A stretch of DNA of 64,000 nucleotides from Ceratodon purpureus (lineage: Eukaryota > Streptophyta > Bryopsida > Pseudoditrichales > Ditrichaceae). The notes under the pieces are model-generated. The model was not told the DNA's origin and searched no databases. It saw only the letters and a list, made by a program, of their open reading frames with translations. This document shows, in pieces, positions 10,300-21,705 of the stretch (its first letter is position 1; the number at the start of each line of letters is the position of its first letter). The stretch is taken from the NCBI GenBank assembly GCA_014871385.1, contig CM026430.1:17405933-17469932 (forward strand), read 5' to 3'. The translations under genes and the position numbers were made by a program.

Positions 10300-13200
10300 A
10301 TGAAGCAGAGTGGAGGGCCATCTCCCTCCACTTATGTTACTCCTAAACCTAGAAGAAAACCAGGTCGTACAGATTTTACGGATAGAAGAGCGAGAAAGAG
10401 AAGAGAGACTCGTAAGAAGTTATGCTTGAAAGGTGACCCTTTGAATGCACCCGTGAAAAGGAGAGGAGCAGGTGTGCCAGTAGCTTTGAAGTTTTCTAGC
10501 ATTCGCAAAGTTATTCTAGACTCTATAGAAGAGGATAAGGAAGATTTTTTACAGAACACCTCAATCGGTAATCGCGAGCAGGAACAGGCGGTACTAGTTA
10601 GTAGTGATGCACGTGAGGCCATGACGGAAGAATTAGTCTTTAATTGTAGTCAAAGAGCAGAGTCACCGCAACCTTCTATTCGTTTCAATGAATTTTCGAC
10701 AGAGGAGCCGGATTCTCAATCTGATCTATATTTCAACACTGAGCAGGTAAGCTTTTCTTTCACCGTCTTGAATGTTGTGCATTCTTAAAATGAACTAAAT
10801 GTTTTATAGAGTAGAATCATTCCTATTTACAAAATATATATTAATTTTAAAAAAGTACCAAATGATATGCTAAATGTTAATGTCGCGGAACTGAAATGGG
10901 TGATTTTTTTTAAAATAAATGCGTAGTGTAACCCAAGGGTAAGGTTAGACGGAAATTCGAGTAGAGACACTCATCCTGAGGAGGGTTGCGAAGTGGATCA
11001 TTTTCTTGCCATCGCGAGGAGAGCACGGTCGGGGATACTGGCAGCAGGTGAAGGAGGAGCAATGGCTGCGAGAGAGGAGCACGTGAGGGCAGCCCTTGGG
11101 GTGGAGGTCGGTGCAGAGGACTTGGAGCAGGCTCCTATCGACATGGCCGCGGATGACCTGACAGGAGGGGAGGAGCTGCCTGGGGATGCCACCGAGGAGC
11201 ATGAGACGACGGATGGGGAGAATGGCGTGGAAGACCAGGTACGGAATTTGTGTTCAATGATTGGGTTAATGATTAGAGACTGTACGGGTTTTGATGTTCA
11301 GATTGTTAGTGTTGTAAGATGTTTGGTCGCGGATTTAGACTTTGCAGTGTGGAGGAAAGAGATTACTTTGTTTGGGTTTGCGAATCCTTCTCCAACAATG
11401 GCAGCCAAGTGGGAGGTTGAGGATTCAATACATTGGGCCGCGAGGTGTGAGGTGCGGATCCTGGATCGAACTGCGGCCATGGCCGCATGGTGGGAGGGGA
11501 AGCATAGAGGAAGTGCCGCAGCAGAGCCTCCTGCACCAACCACGGACACCCTGGCCGCGAAGCAGGAGTTGGGGTTTACGAGGAATTGGGGGAGAGGCGC
11601 AGCGGAACCTCCTGCAGCAAGCTCCGACGCCATGGCCGCGAAGGAGGAGTTGGGGTTTACTGTAAATTACGGGAGAGGCGCAGTGGAGCCTCCTGCAGCA
11701 AGCTCCGACACCAAGGCCGCGAAGGAGGAGTTGGGGCTTACGGAATTTACTGCGGCCATAGCCGCATGGCGCCAGGGGAATGCCACTGAAGAGGAGGGGA
11801 AGCCTTGCGGGAGAGGCGCAGTGGAGCCTCCAACAGCAAGCTCCGACACCAAGGCCGAGAAGGAGAGGAGCCTCCCCATGAGGCATTCGGTGACGAATGC
11901 CACTGAAGCGGAGGGGAAGCCTTGCGGGAGAGGCGCAGTGGAGCCTCCTGCAGCAAGCTCCGACACCAAGGCCGCGAAGGAGAGGAGCCTCCCCATGAGG
12001 CATTCGGTGACGAATGCCACTGAAGAGGAGGGGAAGCCTTGCGGGAGAGGCGCAGTGGAGCCTCCAACAGCAAGCTCCGACACCAAGGCCGAGAAGGAGA
12101 GGAGCCTCCCCATGAGGCATTCGGTGACGAATGCCACTGAAGCGGAGGGGAAGCCTTGCGGGAGAGGCGCAGTGGAGCCTCCTGCAGCAAGCTCCGACAC
12201 CAAGGCCGCGAAGGAGAGGAGCCTCCCCATGAGGCATTCGGTGACGAATGCCACTGAAGAGGAGGGGAAGCCTTGCGGGAGAGGCGCAGTGGAGCCTCCT
12301 GCAGCAAGCTCCGACACCAAGGCCGCGAAGGAGAGGAGCCTCCCAATGAGGCATTCGGTGACGAATGCCACTGAAGAGGAGGGGAAGCCTTGCGGGAGAG
12401 GCGCAGTGGAGCCTCCTGCAGCAAGCTCCGACACCAAGGCCGCGAAGGAGAGGAGCCTCCCAATGAGGCATTCGGTGACGAATGCCACTGAAGCGGAGGG
12501 GAAGCCTTGCGGGAGAGGCGCAGTGGAGCCTCCTGCAGCAAGCTCCGACACCAAGGCCGCGAAGGAGAGGAGCCTCCCCATGAGGCATTCGGTGACGAAT
12601 GCCACTGAAGCGGAGGGGAAGCCTTGCGGGAGAGGCGCAGTGGAGCCTCCTGCAGCAAGCTCCGACACCAAGGCCGCGAAGGAGAGGAGCCTCCCCATGA
12701 GGCATTCGGTGACGAATGCCACTGAAGAGGAGGGGAAGCCTTGCGGGAGAGGCGCAGTGGAGCCTCCTGCAGCAAGCTCCGACACCAAGGCCGAGAAGGA
12801 GAGGAGCCTCCCCATGAGGCATTCGTTGACGAATGCCACTGAAGCGGAGGGGAAGCCTTGCGGGAGAGGCGCAGTGGAGCCTCCTGCAGCAAGCTCCGAC
12901 ACCAAGGCCGCGAAGGAGAGGAGCCTCCCCATGAGGCATTCGGTGACGAATGCCACTGAAGAGGAGGGGAAGCCTTGCGGGAGAGGCGCAGTGGAGCCTC
13001 CTGCAGCAAGCTCCGACACCAAGGCCGCGAAGGAGAGGAGCCTCCCAATGAGGCATTCGGTGACGAATGCCACTGAAGAGGAGGGGAAGCCTTGCGGGAG
13101 AGGCGCAGTGGAGCCTCCTGCAGCAAGCTCCGACACCAAGGCCGCGAAGGAGAGGAGCCTCCCCATGAGGCATTCGGTGACGAATGCCACTGAAGCGGAG

Positions 13201-16066
13201 GGGAAGCCTTGCGGGAGAGGCGCAGTGGAGCCTCCTGCAGCAAGCTCCGACACCAAGGCCGAGAAGGAGAGGAGCCTCCCCATGAGGCATTCGGTGACGA
13301 ATGCCACTGAAGCGGAGGGGAAGCCTTGCGGGAGAGGCGCAGTGGAGCCTCCTGCAGCAAGCTCCGACACCAAGGCCGCGAAGGAGAGGAGCCTCCCCAT
13401 GAGGCATTCGGTGACGAATGCCACTGAAGAGGAGGGGAAGCCTTGCGGGAGAGGCGCAGTGGAGCCTCCTGCAGCAAGCTCCGACACCAAGGCCGCGAAG
13501 GAGAGGAGCCTCCCAATGAGGCATTCGGTGACGAATGCCACTGAAGAGGAGGGGAAGCCTTGCGGGAGAGGCGCAGTGGAGCCTCCTGCAGCAAGCTCCG
13601 ACACCAAGGCCGCGAAGGAGAGGAGCCTCCCAATGAGGCATTCGGTGACGAATGCCACTGAAGCGGAGGGGAAGCCTTGCGGGAGAGGCGCAGTGGAGCC
13701 TCCTGCAGCAAGCTCCGACACCAAGGCCGCGAAGGAGAGGAGCCTCCCCATGAGGCATTCGGTGACGAATGCCACTGAAGAGGAGGGGAAGCCTTGCGGG
13801 AGAGGCGCAGTGGAGCCTCCTGCAGCAAGCTCCGACACCAAGGCCGCGAAGGAGAGGAGCCTCCCCATGAGGCATTCGGTGACGAATGCCACTGAAGCGG
13901 AGGGGAAGCCTTGCGGGAGAGGCGCAGTGGAGCCTCCTGCAGCAAGCTCCGACACCAAGGCCGCGAAGGAGAGGAGCCTCCCCATGAGGCATTCGGTGAC
14001 GAATGCCACTGAAGAGGAGGGGAAGCCTTGCGGGAGAGGCGCAGTGGAGCCTCCTGCAGCAAGCTCCGACACCAAGGCCGAGAAGGAGAGGAGCCTCCCC
14101 ATGAGGCATTCGTTGACGAATGCCACTTAAGCGGAGGGGAAGCCTTGCGGGAGAGGCGCAGTAGAGCCTCCTGCAGCTAGCTCCAACACCAAGGCTGCGA
14201 AGGAGAGGAGCCTCCCCATGAGGCATTCGGTGACGAATGCCACTGAAGAGGAGGGGAAGCCTTGCGGGAGAGGCGCAGTGGAGCCTCCTGCAGCAAGCTC
14301 CGACACCAAGGCCGCGAAGGAGAGGAGCCTCCCCATGAGGCATTCGGTGACGAATGCCACTGAAGCGGAGGGGAAGCCTTGCGGGAGAGGCGCAGTGGAG
14401 CCTCCTGCAGCAAGCTCCGACACCAAGGCCGCGAAGGAGAGGAGCCTCCCCATGAGGCATTCGGTGACGAATGCCACTGAAGCGGAGGGGAAGCCTTGCG
14501 AGAGAGGCGCAGTGGAGCCTCCTGCAGCAAGCTCCGACACCAAGGCCGAGAAGGAGAGGAGCCTCCCCATGAGGCATTCGGTGACGAATGCCACTGAAGC
14601 GGAGGGGAAGCCTTGCGGGAGAGGCGCAGTGGAGCCTCCTGCAGCAAGCTCCGACACCAAGGCCGAGAAGGAGAGGAGCCTCCCCATGAGGCATTCGGTG
14701 ACGAATGCCACTGAAGCGGAGGGGAAGCCTTGCGGGAGAGGCGCAGTGGAGCCTCCTGCAGCTAGCTCCAACACCAAGGCCGCGAAGGAGAGGAGCCTCC
14801 CCATGAGGCATTCGGTGACGAATGCCACTGAAGCGGAGGGGAAGCCTTGCGGGAGAGGCGCAGTGGAGCCTCCTGCAGCTAGCTCCGAAACCAAGGCCGC
14901 GAAGGAGAGGAGCCTCCCCATGAGGCATTCGGTTACGAATGCCACTGAAGAGGAGGGGAAGCCTTGCGGGAGAGGCGCAGTGGAGCCTCCTGCAGCAAGC
15001 TCCGACACCAAGGCCGCGAAGGAGAGGAGCCTCCCCATGAGGCATTCGGTGACGAATGCCACTGAAGAAGAGGGGAAGCCTTGCGGGAGAGGCGCAGTGG
15101 AGCCTCGTGCAGCAAGCTCCGACACCAAGGCCGAGAAGGAGAGGAGCCTCCCCATGAGGCATTCGGTGACGAATGCCACTGAAGCGGAGGGGAAGCCTTG
15201 CGGGAGAGGCGCAGTGGAGCCTCCTGCAGCAAGCTCCGACACCAAGGCCGAGAAGGAGAGGAGCCTCCCCATGAGGCATTCGGTGACGAATGCCACTGAA
15301 GCGGAGGGGAAGCCTTGCGGGAGAGGCGCAGTGGAGCCTCCTGCAGCAAGCTCCGACACCAAGGCCGCGAAGGAGAGGAGCCTCCCCATGAGGCAGTGGA
15401 GGGGGCATATTTGACTATAACTCTTGTTATTTTATTGTTATATGATGTTTTACTCTCAGTTCTTATAATTTGTATGTCGTATGTGTTGTAGGAGTTCACG
15501 GATCAACTCACGGGGACTGAAGCTGATGGCCCAACTCCTGCAGAAACTGAGGTAAGTTAGTCTTATTTTCTTTTTATTTTGAATATTGCAATGGAGATTA
15601 AAGTTCTTTAAGTAGTTTTGTATACTGAAATGGTGACTTGTCTCTATGCTCGTAGGTATTATCAGATGCACCCTTGTCCATCAGTTCGCCGATCTCAGTG
15701 ATCAATGTTTCTGACCTTTCGGATTCATTTGATCAGCCCCATTTATGTAGTTGTGATTTAGAGAACCCTGTAGGTTTAGGTAGTGGACCTCTGGAGGTCC
15801 ACTCCCCTCAGTACATGCCCACGTCTCCTGTCTACGAGCCTACATCCCCGGGCTACATGCCTACTTCTCCACGACTTGGTACCCCGCCGATGTCTCCACC
15901 TTCTCCTTCCTCGCCTATTACAGTGAGGAGGCCAGCCCATGTTGTCTTCGCCCTACCGGCAATACTGCCTTGCCCTGTCCAACAGACCAGGCGTTTTTGG
16001 AGGAGGCGCCGTCATTGGAACTGTAGACAGGCTAGGGAGTACTATAGCCGTGCTCCTCGTACATAG
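10300..16066 (+). CDS. Basic nuclear-type protein ending in RNA polymerase II CTD-like heptads (inner copy)
   Basis: Proposed exons are 10300-10746, 10927-11238, 15492-15551 and 15656-16066. All are in phase 0, giving about 409 aa. The N-terminus is strongly basic (KPRRKPGRTDF, RRARKRRETRKK), like a nuclear localisation signal. Exon 2 has MAAREEH and acidic stretches. The last exon has three heptads Y-[M/E]-P-T-S-P-x (about residues 326-346), a Pro/Ser tail and a conserved basic end. In this model the 117-bp array (11780-15395) lies in a 4.25-kb intron. However, exon 2 also stays open straight into the array, up to a TAA at 14128-14130, so a repeat-containing isoform cannot be excluded. The stop at 16064-16066 is shared with the outer copy. 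The ParB/methyltransferase exons begin 123 bp later with an acceptor in phase 0, so this may be one alternatively spliced unit or two genes. Confidence 0.6.
11512..11760. repeat. Diverged 81-bp precursor units upstream of the 117-bp array
   Basis: In the plus frame three units of the form GRGA-EPPAASSD-AAKEELGF recur with a period of about 81 bp. They share the first part of the 117-bp unit (gagaggcgcagtggagcctcctgcagc), so the main array probably arose from this shorter unit by gaining the ERSLPMRHSVTNATE part. Confidence 0.7.
11780..15395. repeat. 117-bp minisatellite, 31 units in perfect register
   Basis: The anchor ggggaagccttgcgggag first occurs at 11797 and last at 15307, exactly 30 periods of 117 bp apart, so there is no net indel. 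In the plus frame the unit encodes 39 aa (GKPCGRGAVEPP, AASSDTKA, ERSLPMRHSVTNATE and so on). Variation is limited to a few sites (EEE/EAE, AAK/AEK, PAA/PTA, CCC/CCA before ATG) and recurs in multi-unit blocks, pointing to homogenisation. Because 117 is a multiple of three and the unit is GC-rich, one plus frame and all three minus frames are open over long stretches. One unit has cacttaa in place of cactgaa (14128), a plus-frame stop. Confidence 0.95.
15812..15874 (+). repeat. Three CTD-like heptad repeats (inner copy)
   Basis: Three 21-bp units encode YMPTSPV, YEPTSPG and YMPTSPR. The outer copy has five, so heptad number varies between elements as it does in RPB1 tails. Confidence 0.9.
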
Positions 16067-16188
16067 TGGCCCCTGTGGCTTATGATTTATTATTCAAAGG
16101 ATATGTATCCGTACAGGAAGCTATTGCTCTACTACTCTTCATAATTGTTTGATTTCCTTTGATCCTCTGAATGTATGACTTATGGCAG

Positions 16189-19100
16189 GTAACCCAGACA
16201 CAGGATGCGTTGCCAGCGCCCTCTTGTCCTAGTGAATTGACAAATGTAGTTGACGGTGAATTGGGACATCGGGTACAACACAAGCAAGACTCCAATGGCG
16301 TCATCAACAAGCTCCGAATTCATCCAACGTCAAAGTCACGTATTCTAGTTCCCCTTTGCAGAATGCTCTCTATGGCAAAAGTGCGACCTGTGGGAGAAAT
16401 GGGAGTACAACATTTGGAGCGAGAGTTTGTGAAAGGCTACAGGGATGGAGACAGAGTCATGTACATATCCTTGTACAACCACGAAGAGAAGACAGCCGAC
16501 GTCACTGAGGAGACCAAGGCTGAGTGGAGTCCTTGTTGGCAAAAAGCGAATGATGCTTTCGAGAATGAGCTCTTGGCCGACTCGGATTTGAAGGAGTTTT
16601 CTGGGAAGATGTTCTATGTCTGGGAAGGTAACCATCGACTTGCTGCCTGGTACAGACATATCAACAACCATCACCGCGAAGATCCTGCGTGGCACATCTC
16701 TGTGCACTGCATTGTTCTTGACCCACGCGGACATGTGGGAAACCTTCTTCATGCCATGCACGACATCAATTGGTGAGAATATGAACCCCCTCTAATTTGG
16801 TCAGACGTCTTCATGTTCTTCCATTCTACTTACTACCGTCTATTCGTGCAGGTCTACAGAAAATGATCATGTAAAGAGCAATCTTCCGGCTAAACTTTAC
16901 CGAATTCGCTCCTTCGGTGTGATGAAATTGGAGGAATTCAAGGATCTCCTCACAGCAGAGGAATACCAATTATCTTTGAATCATAAACCAGCTATTCCAT
17001 CCTGGTTTACCTTGCCAACCAAAGTCTTCATCGCTTTTCTTTATCGTGTAAGCACTTGATCCATCCTATCTGACACTTCCATTCTACAATTGATTTTTTT
17101 GGTCTGTGAACTAAAAAGGGGGATAACTATGTTTTCCAGAGAGAAATTGTGGCGGCCTCAGACGAAGCTGCAAGAATGTACAAGGAGAAAACAGCCATTG
17201 AAGACCAAACAGCAGCAGGTGTTTGGGATGCCATGACTGCAGCTAGAAACAACATGGTCGAATCCATTAAGAAGAAGGACTTCACCAAGTACTTGACAAT
17301 TGCAAATCCCAAGAACGGTGACGACTTCCTCAATGAGGTTATACTCTTACCGTGGTAGACTGCAGAATGTTTATCTCTTGTTTGTCTTCGTATTCATATT
17401 CTCTAAATTCTCTCTACTTCTTTGAGATTAATCGCCATTACAGTGACAACTCTAAACCTGAGATGTCACTCGATAAGCTTCAAAAGGTTGTTCCAGCGGC
17501 CGTTGACGCCAAGTACAAGGCTCGTTGGTTGAGGTGGTGGAACTCATCTCCGAATTCTCGAAAGTCTTACAGATTTCCGCCAGCTGAATTCAAGGACACG
17601 GATTTCGACCCATGGTTGAACAAAGCTTCGTTCTGGGCCGGGGTGAGTTTCATTCATGAACCGTTTCAAAGACTTCATCCATTCCTCTGTCCCTCATTTC
17701 TTTGTCACTACTACTGATGCGTATTCTTTGTCACTACTACTGATACGTATTCTGTATATTAGTTGGAGGAAGCCGTCATCCACGAAGTCGAGGGCATGTG
17801 CAAGGGGGAGAACCTCGTTATCAATTGGAAGGCATTCCCTGATGTACAACAGCCGGGCGATTATGTCGAGAGTTCACGTATTCTGTTATGGGACAAGGCC
17901 TTTCCTACATTCGTTGGAAAGAATGCTGAGAAGGTGTTCGACAAGAAATCCAACTTTGCTAAATTCCCGGGAACCGCGGAGGTCGTCAAGCGGGTTATTT
18001 ACCGGTACGATACATTCCTTTGTCAAATTCAATTTCCATAATGAGCTCTACATATCTTTCTCATACAACCCTTCTTCTTATTGGTTTCCTTAGGTACTTT
18101 AAGCGAGAGCTTGTTCTGAAGGGGGCACTTAAAGTTCATCAACTGCCTGCATTCTTTACTGCTTGGACGTCGAGAACCTCGGACCAGTGTATGTACTCTC
18201 CGAAACAGCTGAAAAGGTACAAAAATCCTCACTTGCTTGAAGGATGCTGGTATCTTGACTGCTCTCGTGGTTTCACGATTGACTCAGAGGTAGACGTCAA
18301 GACTCTACACGATGGGGGTGAGGTTGTGGTGGAGGACTCCGTGGATGATGCAGAAGGTCGTGAAGGAGAGCAGGATCAGTCTTCTGCTCCACCACCAAAG
18401 AGAGGGAGAGGAAGGCGACTGAAATCTCTGCGTTCTCGGTCGGAGGCATCACAGCAAACTGGTGCGGAGTCTTCCGCGCCAGCTGAGAAGGCACCAGAGC
18501 CGTCTCCGGGTGTTGTCGTTACCAACCCTTCTCCAGCTTCTTCGCCGGCTCCTTCATCGATTAGTGCTTCGGAGATCACCAGAAGTCTCCTTCAGCAGAG
18601 GAAGGCCAAACTATATCCTCAACCAACTTCTTCCGCTGGAGCTTCGATTTCCACACATGTTTCCGTCTTCAACTCATCTGTGGATTCCATGTTACGGCGA
18701 AATAGGAGACAGGAGAGAAAAGGTGGCGACCCGAATTGGATCAAGACTCAAGACTTCATTCGCAAGGTTTGTTCCTATATTTTGACATTTAATGGATTCT
18801 GCCACCTCTACTCGCATTGTAGTTACTAACTCTGCTTTCTTGTTTCCTCAAGTTTGGAGCAGGCCGCGAAAACATAGTTGGGGATCGGTGCAAACAAGAG
18901 GACCATCTGGGAGTCGACTTGATCATTGCCGACATCCCTGAGAATCTTCCCGTCCCATCCGTTTCCGTTCCCCCCACGAGTATTCCGCCTTGGAACTCTC
19001 GCTACAAGGATTATTTGTACGACATCTTCCATTTTGCAGATGATTTCCTGCAGAAAGATGGTGCCATCTGCCTCATCTACAACACTGATCAGAAGCTGGC

Positions 19101-20169
19101 TAAGGATATCGAGGAAGAAGCTGCTAATGGTGGATACGTGCTGTTCAAGGACTGGTGGGGTATCAATGTACTCGGCCTGACTTCTCCTACGAACCCCGAG
19201 AACTTGGTACTTTTCCTGAACATGCCCTTCTCTTCGCTTACTGATAACCCTTCCGCTTCATTTTACTCACTTGTTTTGCTTGACTGCAGACTATGCGATT
19301 CTGGATTCGCGTCTACGTTCGTAGTGGCAGTACTTTCTCCTTCCAGACGAAGAAGGAAGACCTGATACATGGGCTCCTCAACATTACCGAGAGTGATGCC
19401 ATTTTCAACTTGACCGATGTGGATTCGCAGCTCATGAAGGGGGAGGTGCCGTGGAGAGGCCCAAGGGAGAAATCCGTAGAGATGATGCAGGGCATACTTG
19501 AGGAGCTGTCGAAGCCCGGCGACATAGTTGTTGATTGGAATGCTGGGACAGGTAACTCTTCATGCATATCTTTGCTGAATTATTCTTCTCGTTTTTACTA
19601 CAGTTTCTCATTTCTTTGTATCTCTCCGAGTTTCAGGAGCCTCCATCAAGGCTGCCCAGGCTACTGGTCGCCACATTCTCGCTTTTGAGGAGGACGAAGC
19701 CATATTCAACGCCCTTCTCAAACCATCCGCCATGGGCCCTCCTAAACATCCAAGGCCGGCAGCAACAGACGAAGCGCCTCCAAAGAGACCAAGACCTGAT
19801 AAGTGGTGTAAGTCTTCTATTCTTTGTTCAAATTATCCATGCGTTACTTGTCTTTGCAGCTCTACGTACTCGATGTAACCACATTCCGTTCTCTATTGCA
19901 GAGTAGTTTCAGCAACACCGCCACGTGGGCCAACATCAGTGTCCACTCCATCCTGGCGTCTTCATTCCAGCCCAATTCAGCCTTTCATACTTCCGGACTA
20001 CGCAGAGGACTTAGCACAGGCGTTTCAATCTGGAGCCCTTACATATGTTCCTAGTCGGCCAACTACTTTTGATCACAGAGCCCTTCTATTCGTCGATGAC
20101 GAGGCGGTAGAAGGAGATTCAGAGTCATCTAGTTCTGAGAGTGGAAGTAGCGATGGTAGCATGTTTTGA
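16189..20169 (+). CDS. ParB-like plus beta-class DNA methyltransferase-like protein (intact, about 1053 aa)
   Basis: Ten exons: 16189-16772, 16852-17047, 17140-17337, 17427-17642, 17763-18004, 18094-18766, 18853-19206, 19290-19551, 19637-19807 and 19904-20169. The summed length is 3162 nt with all phases matching. The N-terminal domain has a ParB/sulfiredoxin-like signature YVWEGNHRLAAW (near residue 145). A middle region without recognised domain and a basic AT-hook-like patch PPKRGRGRRLK follow. The C-terminal part has motif IV-like VDLIIADIPENLP (DIPE near residue 730), then motif I-like GDIVVDWNAGTG (Asp near 903) and motif II-like GRHILAFEED. That order (IV before I) is the beta class of N6-adenine/N4-cytosine methyltransferases, and ParB-methyltransferase fusions are known from phages. 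The usual DPPY is DIPE here, so catalysis is doubtful. The protein ends in an acidic Ser-rich tail (EGDSESSSSESGSSDGS). Its true 5' end may include the preceding CTD-mimic exons. DNA binding with or without methylation is inference. Confidence 0.8.
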
Positions 20170-20682
20170 GTTTGAAGGAGGCTCCGGTCTTTCATTGTTT
20201 TTATTGGATTTGCTTTGATTTAATTGGAGTTCATTGCGTAATCCTTCGTCTACTCTACTACCCTGAATCTATACTTGTTACGATTCTCATTTCCAAATCG
20301 TCTCCTCCTATGTAGAGGATGAAATGTCACAACTGTAATGCTCAAAATATAATATGAAGAATGAAATGTTACAAAAGAAATGCTCAAAATTTAAATTGCG
20401 CTGTAACTTATATTTTAACCATTCAAAATCCCACATTTCCTAACCATGTTACCTATTCTTGACTTGGTGTACATCTTGGTTTCTTCTACTCCATTATTCT
20501 ACAGGAACTCTGAAATATTCCACGAACTTTGAAGACCATCTCTTTTAGTTGGTTTCGAGTTCTCTTATTCCTAGAATCATCTATATCATCTAAAACCATC
20601 ATGGTGGAATACTCGTATCTAGATCCAATGAGGTACCACATCTAAAGTAATGTATTCGAACACCCCACTAGACTTCACAGTA

Positions 20683-21054
20683 CTAATCCTTCGAAGGATA
20701 TACAGTCCAACTCTTGTCCATATCAAACCAGCAAGTTTCGCCATCCGATATGATCACTTCGGGCAGCTGAACAACTGGATTCTCATCGACGTTCGATAGC
20801 AAGGGATACGGGATTAGGGACAACTCCATAATACGGAGAAGCTCATTGGTACAAAGCACTGTCCAACGCCATTCACCTTCACCAACATGGAGGCTTCCGA
20901 TGTGCCTAAACGGTGGCAGGTCCATGCCTCGTTCCCTGGCGCGCTCCACCTCCAGCAGCCACGGCCGCAGCTCCTCATAACTCGCCGGTGCCTTTGGGGG
21001 CAAACCTACAGCCGCTCTCGTCCTCCTGGATCTCGCATTACACACCTTCGGCAT
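20683..21054 (-). CDS. Small conserved element protein of unknown function (about 123 aa, inner copy)
   Basis: The frame from the ATG at 21054 to the stop at 20683 encodes PPKAPASYEELRPWLLEVERARERG, then FRHIGSLHVGEGEWRWTVLC, and ends in DGETCWFDMDKSWTVYPSKD. No known domain is recognised. The identical protein is encoded at 23533-23904 in the outer element. An upstream exon is plausible: a frame at about 21282-21125 ending CAVCEG before a gtagcg donor could join the acceptor gaattcag just before 21065. It is tail-to-tail with the methyltransferase-like gene and near the right end of the element. It could be a captured host fragment or an element accessory gene. Confidence 0.55.
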   Translation of the reverse strand: MPKVCNARSRRTRAAVGLPPKAPASYEELRPWLLEVERARERGMDLPPFRHIGSLHVGEGEWRWTVLCTNELLRIMELSLIPYPLLSNVDENPVVQLPEVIISDGETCWFDMDKSWTVYPSKD

Positions 21055-21705
21055 CGCGCAACACACTGAATTCTTGTAGTCTTAAAACGTTACAGGCAAG
21101 CTTGCAGATTGACATCCCCGAACTCCTACGCTACCTTCGCATACAGCACAGCATGCCAAGGACTGTGTCACTATCCAAATACGCCACCTACAGACAAGCT
21201 CATGAAACCAAGAGTGACCTCCTTCTCTGGAACCCAGCTTACCAAGTGTTGTTTGATGATGAAAATCTCCTACTTGTATCACTCAAATTCAGATGCTTTG
21301 CTGCCTAGGAAGAGAGAGTAATCTTCGATGAAGACAAGGACTCTGACAAGGTATATCTTGGTTTCAGCAGTCAAGATATTATACACGAATTTTGAAATAT
21401 TCTAGGAAGTTTTCAAACCTTGCCTCCTTTATGTTCTGTGATATTTGTTTTTTTCCTTGTGCATTTACATAATCCTATGAAAGAATTATTTGTTTGATCT
21501 AAAACTTAACGCCTGATCATTATATCTTGCCTAAATCCATGAGAATTATAACAAAATATATGCATGACGTCATCATGACATCAGCCCTAATTTGTATCTT
21601 AGAGAACAAACGTAATAAATTCTTACCAGAGATAACCCTAATTTCCACGGTAATATACTCTTTTCCTAAAAAAAGTGTCAAAATCAAGCCTTATTTTAGT
21701 AATTT

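Noticed and set aside
11780..15395. CRISPR-like array
   Set aside because: The unit is a continuous 117-bp repeat without unique spacers, in a plant nuclear setting.
11425..15408. Minus-strand frame of 1327 codons (and two more long minus frames) across the 117-bp array
   Set aside because: They arise because a stop-free unit divisible by three is repeated 31 times. They contain no domain, no splice context and no start conserved outside the array.
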